Shown in pieces: positions 61,069 through 64,000 of a DNA stretch of 64,000 nt. The stretch is taken from the NCBI GenBank assembly GCA_003151275.1, contig PLXC01000128.1:1-64000 (forward strand), written 5' to 3'. The translations under genes and the position numbers were made by a program. Below the pieces are notes generated by a model, which saw nothing but the letters and a program-made list of their open reading frames with translations, was not told the origin of the DNA and did not search any database. Origin of the DNA: Candidatus Melainabacteria bacterium (GTDB lineage: Bacteria > Cyanobacteriota > Vampirovibrionia > Obscuribacterales > Obscuribacteraceae). The first letter of the stretch is position 1; the number at the start of each line of letters is the position of its first letter.

Positions 61069-63918
61069 TTGAGTGTGCAGAATATGATGCCTGCTGAAGC
61101 GGAAACTGAGGTTGAGCTTCAGCGCACAGATCAGCATGTCGAGACCGACAATGCCGTCCAACATGGTTTTGTGTTATTGGCAATTTTTGTCGCCGCAGTG
61201 GCCATTCGTCTGTGGTTTAACTTCGCAGCTGACCATGCAAACTGCGCGGGATGCTGCGATGCGTCCGAATACGTGCGCAACGCCGCGGCCCTGAGCGGCG
61301 TGCTCAGTTTTCCTGCGGAATTTTGGCACAAGTTTTTTCTATGCGTGTTTGGTTCTGCTTCCGCCGTTGACCTTGAGTCTGTGCGATCAGCCTTAAGTGG
61401 TCTAAAAGAGGTTTATCAAGCTGGACCTGTCTTTCCCATATTCCTGACCGTCTCGGTTTCGGCAGTGGGTTTTCTATTCTCCAACAACCCACTCGGAGCG
61501 ACAGTCCTCGTTCAATCCATTCTTTCAGCGCTAGCGTGTTGCTTGATTGCTGATTTTACAAGTAGAGCTTGGACTCGCACTGTCGGATATGTGGCAGGCT
61601 TTATCGCGGCTATCTATCCGGGTTTCATTATAAACAGCGGTCGGCTTTATACGGAATCCTTTGCCACCTTTCTTGTTTGCCTGATGCTTGCTCTGGTTGT
61701 GCGTGGATTTTTCACCTCCAAGAATGTGATTCCTCGCGCGATGGCGATTGGTTTGCTTTCGGCCTGCTTGCAACTGACAAGGTCCATCTTGGTGATTACG
61801 TCGATCTGGATGATCCCGATTCTTTACGCACAACAGCGGCAGGCTCGATGGAAATCAAGTATTGCTGCGCTTTTGCTTGGTTTTGCTTGCGTAGTGATTC
61901 CCTGGGTGACATTCCAGCATGTTGCCTTTAACAAGGGCGGAATGGTTGTTGATCGCGTTGGCAACTACAATCTTTTCATCGGTTCGAACACTCAAACACA
62001 GGGCTGGTTGACCTTTCCCTACCCTGACGGCAGAGGCATCGAAAACAAAACATTGCCGAATCTGTTGCTCGAAAGCGTTAAAACAAGTCCGTCACGATTC
62101 GTTCGATTGATGTTGGACAAGCCTGCCAGGCTGTTTCAACTGCCTTGGAACGATTTTAGAACAAACATTGGTGTGTTCGACAGCGGCTCTCAATCTTTCT
62201 TGCATCAGTTAGTGATCTTGTTCGCGGCGCTCGGATTGATGGTTGCGCTCTTTACGTCGCCTTCGAAAGAGAGTCCATCTAAACAGCAATTGTATTCTCG
62301 TTTGTTGTTGCTTGGATTCGTCTCAATCCATCTTGTCTACGCGCTTTTCATTACCGTGCCGCGCTACGCCGTCACGGCGATGCCTTGTGTGATCGCGTTC
62401 AGTGCAGCCGGTATTGTCTTTTTAATAGGGCTGCTTGCCTCGGCGAAAACGCGCTCTGCAGCTGGTTTGGTTTGTGTGTCTACATTTGCTTTATGGTGGG
62501 CTCTGCATTGTAATTTGGTGCAAATGATGATGGATTGGGGCGTGTTCAATAACGCAACGTTGGCATTGGCCGTTCAAAGTGCTGTGAAGCTCTGTCTTCT
62601 ATTGATTTGGTTTGTCACTATATGGGCAACTTTTGGGGATACAAGCGGTTACCGCAGGCTCTCCAGAGTCATTTCCGTAGGCTGTCTCTTGATCGTTATT
62701 CCATTAGTCGTTTTACCGGGACGCGCTTCGGGACGTTGGTACGAATGGCAAAGGCCTTTGGGGCAGGGTCCTATCAGCCAAACAATCTCTCTGCCCGATC
62801 AATTTGGGGCACAGCAAACTTACTTGATGGTGGACGCAGATGGTGCACGATCGCTTTTTGATGCTGAAATCACCGTCAATGGCAAAACCCTTACAGGTCC
62901 GGTCATACCCGGGCTGGCGCTGGCTCAGGATTACTCTATTCTCCAGCATGAGGCAAATGGAAACGTGTCTTGGGAAGGCGAGAACATATTCAATTTTATG
63001 ACTCGCCCTGCAGATTTAAGCAATTCCGAACTCAGGCAATGGTTCTTTATTCCTGTTCCGAAACAGATCACCGCTGCTGCTGCTGGACCACTCCAAATCG
63101 TTTTGAGGAAGAGTTCGATGGGATCGGATGGTGTCATATTTGGTTCGTATAAGCACTCTAACCAAATCAAGATTCCGAGTGCAACAGTTTATTCGTGGGA
63201 GAAAGCATTTTACGGAGTTGAAAATGATCACGGTTTGAGCGACCCTCGCCTGGACGATTCAGTCTCTGTCGCATCCGCCGCAATCGCCGCCAACTCCAAG
63301 ACTTCCACCGAATCCACGATCCCCTCCAACTTCAAACCATCCACTACCACTACCGCTGCATCAGTGACCGCCGGCGGCAGCTCTTCGGCAGCCGTGACCT
63401 CTCCAGCAGCCGAGCCCAACATACGTTTGCTTGTTCCTGCAGCACCTGCGAACAAACAAAGTGTGAAATTGTTGAAGCGAGTGCTGGTAAAAGATCTGGA
63501 ATTGACCGCACAGAACATCGCCAGCCCATTCATAATCTATTCGGTGCCCGCCTTTAGCAAAAATGATTTATGGGTGGTCCGAACAACCGGAATGATTAAG
63601 TCGCTCAATTCGACAGCCCGTCCAACAGTGACTTTGCAGGCTGTTTGCGGAAAGGCTCCGTGTCGTTACGAATCACCTTGGACTCCAAATCATTGCCTCA
63701 CAGGCAAGAGATGGCGGCGTTTCGAAGTCACTGTCCCAATTGCTCCGGGGCAACTGCCGGGCGGGATCAAGCAGCTGCAAGGGGAATTTGTATTTGACAA
63801 TCCCAAGTGGAAAACAGCGCACTACCTTCCGACGGACGCCGTTCAACTCAAGGATTTGCGCATTGATATTATCAAACTACCAGGGAACCCACTTGCAAGA
63901 GGGTTTTCAATTCATTGA
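61069..63918 (+). CDS. GT-C-like polytopic membrane glycosyltransferase with periplasmic tail
   Basis: A protein of up to 949 residues, paralog of the 26601-29357 product. Residues 20-550 carry about 12-13 transmembrane helices with NCAGCCDASEYVRNAAAL (acidic loop) and INSGRLYTESFATFLVCL. After that come a sandwich-like domain, a Ser/Thr/Ala linker (NSKTSTES, TTTTAASVTAGGSSSAAV) and a final beta domain with four Cys (VCGKAPCRYESPWTPNHC). The linker shares ANSKTST with its paralog. The start is uncertain: TTG 61069, GTG 61075 or ATG 61084; AGAGG at about 61057-61061 favours the first. It lies 14 bp after a GT4 gene, so is probably co-transcribed. Confidence 0.75.
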   Translation: MSVQNMMPAEAETEVELQRTDQHVETDNAVQHGFVLLAIFVAAVAIRLWFNFAADHANCAGCCDASEYVRNAAALSGVLSFPAEFWHKFFLCVFGSASAVDLESVRSALSGLKEVYQAGPVFPIFLTVSVSAVGFLFSNNPLGATVLVQSILSALACCLIADFTSRAWTRTVGYVAGFIAAIYPGFIINSGRLYTESFATFLVCLMLALVVRGFFTSKNVIPRAMAIGLLSACLQLTRSILVITSIWMIPILYAQQRQARWKSSIAALLLGFACVVIPWVTFQHVAFNKGGMVVDRVGNYNLFIGSNTQTQGWLTFPYPDGRGIENKTLPNLLLESVKTSPSRFVRLMLDKPARLFQLPWNDFRTNIGVFDSGSQSFLHQLVILFAALGLMVALFTSPSKESPSKQQLYSRLLLLGFVSIHLVYALFITVPRYAVTAMPCVIAFSAAGIVFLIGLLASAKTRSAAGLVCVSTFALWWALHCNLVQMMMDWGVFNNATLALAVQSAVKLCLLLIWFVTIWATFGDTSGYRRLSRVISVGCLLIVIPLVVLPGRASGRWYEWQRPLGQGPISQTISLPDQFGAQQTYLMVDADGARSLFDAEITVNGKTLTGPVIPGLALAQDYSILQHEANGNVSWEGENIFNFMTRPADLSNSELRQWFFIPVPKQITAAAAGPLQIVLRKSSMGSDGVIFGSYKHSNQIKIPSATVYSWEKAFYGVENDHGLSDPRLDDSVSVASAAIAANSKTSTESTIPSNFKPSTTTTAASVTAGGSSSAAVTSPAAEPNIRLLVPAAPANKQSVKLLKRVLVKDLELTAQNIASPFIIYSVPAFSKNDLWVVRTTGMIKSLNSTARPTVTLQAVCGKAPCRYESPWTPNHCLTGKRWRRFEVTVPIAPGQLPGGIKQLQGEFVFDNPKWKTAHYLPTDAVQLKDLRIDIIKLPGNPLARGFSIH

Positions 63919-64000
63919 TCGAGACTACAAAGCTAGAGCAAGAGACCGAGAATACGATTGTGGCTGATCACGGGTCTGATCGTCGCCCGACTTCGGCAAT
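63915..64000 (+). CDS. Start of a following gene (partial, uncertain)
   Basis: A frame opens with TTG 63915, which overlaps the GT-C stop (TTGA), and stays open to the window end (IETTKLEQETENTIVADHGS). AGAGGG lies about 10 nt upstream. A GTG at 63960 is an alternative. Only 28 codons are visible, so the product cannot be named. Confidence 0.35.
   Translation, partial: MIETTKLEQETENTIVADHGSDRRPTSA

Overview
The window looks like chromosomal DNA of a non-photosynthetic, diderm bacterium. A TolC-type outer membrane channel and an RND pump require two membranes. The mix of DUF4388 with a degenerate GGDEF domain, repeated MshEN-like modules, an LRR-bearing Ser/Thr kinase and many long hypothetical proteins recalls Vampirovibrionia/Melainabacteria (Obscuribacterales-like). 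That placement is inference from gene content: no rRNA, tRNA or marker gene is present. I see no CRISPR array, prophage or complete insertion sequence.

Layout. 1-1.4 kb: the end of a sigma-factor-like gene with a partner gene and a strong terminator. 1.4-3.8 kb: an arsenic operon on the minus strand (arsR-arsI-arsC-small Cys-rich ORF-acr3) with a near-consensus, apparently leaderless promoter. 3.9-10.9 kb: a tripartite RND efflux operon on the minus strand led by a small Cys-rich exported protein. 11-14.6 kb: a two-domain rhodanese, a hypothetical and an exported alpha/beta hydrolase. 14.6-21 kb: a minus-strand dTDP-L-rhamnose block (GT4 glycosyltransferase, rmlC-like, rmlD, rmlB, rmlA, initiating sugar transferase). 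21-26.4 kb: a DUF4143 ATPase, an intergenic array of seven related motifs, a GT2 glycosyltransferase, a 49-residue membrane peptide and a repeat-containing acidic protein. 26.6-30 kb: a large GT-C-like membrane protein divergent from a ParD/ParE-like toxin-antitoxin pair. 30-35.6 kb: a HAMP sensor, a multipass transporter-like protein, a MerR-like regulator and a VWA protein. 35.7-40.5 kb: a small ORF with a truncated PIN gene, then a tight minus-strand operon of lipoprotein, MshEN-repeat protein and DUF4388 protein. 40.6-45.7 kb: a repeat element, an SGNH-like protein, another GT-C-like protein and a zincin-like protein. 46-54.7 kb: sulfate activation (cysD, cysNC), an FAD protein, a DUF4915-like propeller, a GT4 enzyme and an LRR kinase. 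54.8-64 kb: nucleotide-sugar SDRs, GT2 and GT4 enzymes and a second giant GT-C-like protein.

The dominant theme is envelope polysaccharide or glycolipid synthesis. RmlA, B, C and D supply dTDP-rhamnose, the sugar transferase starts lipid-linked assembly, several cytosolic GT4/GT2 enzymes extend it, and polytopic GT-C-like enzymes probably act on the outer face of the inner membrane. CysDNC makes PAPS beside a glycosyltransferase, so a sulfated product is possible, although no sulfotransferase lies in the window. Three GT4 proteins share the same uncharacterised C-terminal signature, and two GT-C proteins share an extra C-terminal extracytoplasmic region. Both suggest lineage-specific glycan machinery.

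Most notable: a hidden Cys-rich secreted peptide ORF between arsC and acr3 with a possible AUA start; the seven-copy motif array at 22.4-22.7 kb; a vapC-like gene cut off after about 35 codons; three genes with a -10 box only 6-7 nt before the start codon; and a 13-nt copy of the 16S rRNA 3' end directly before a kinase start codon.
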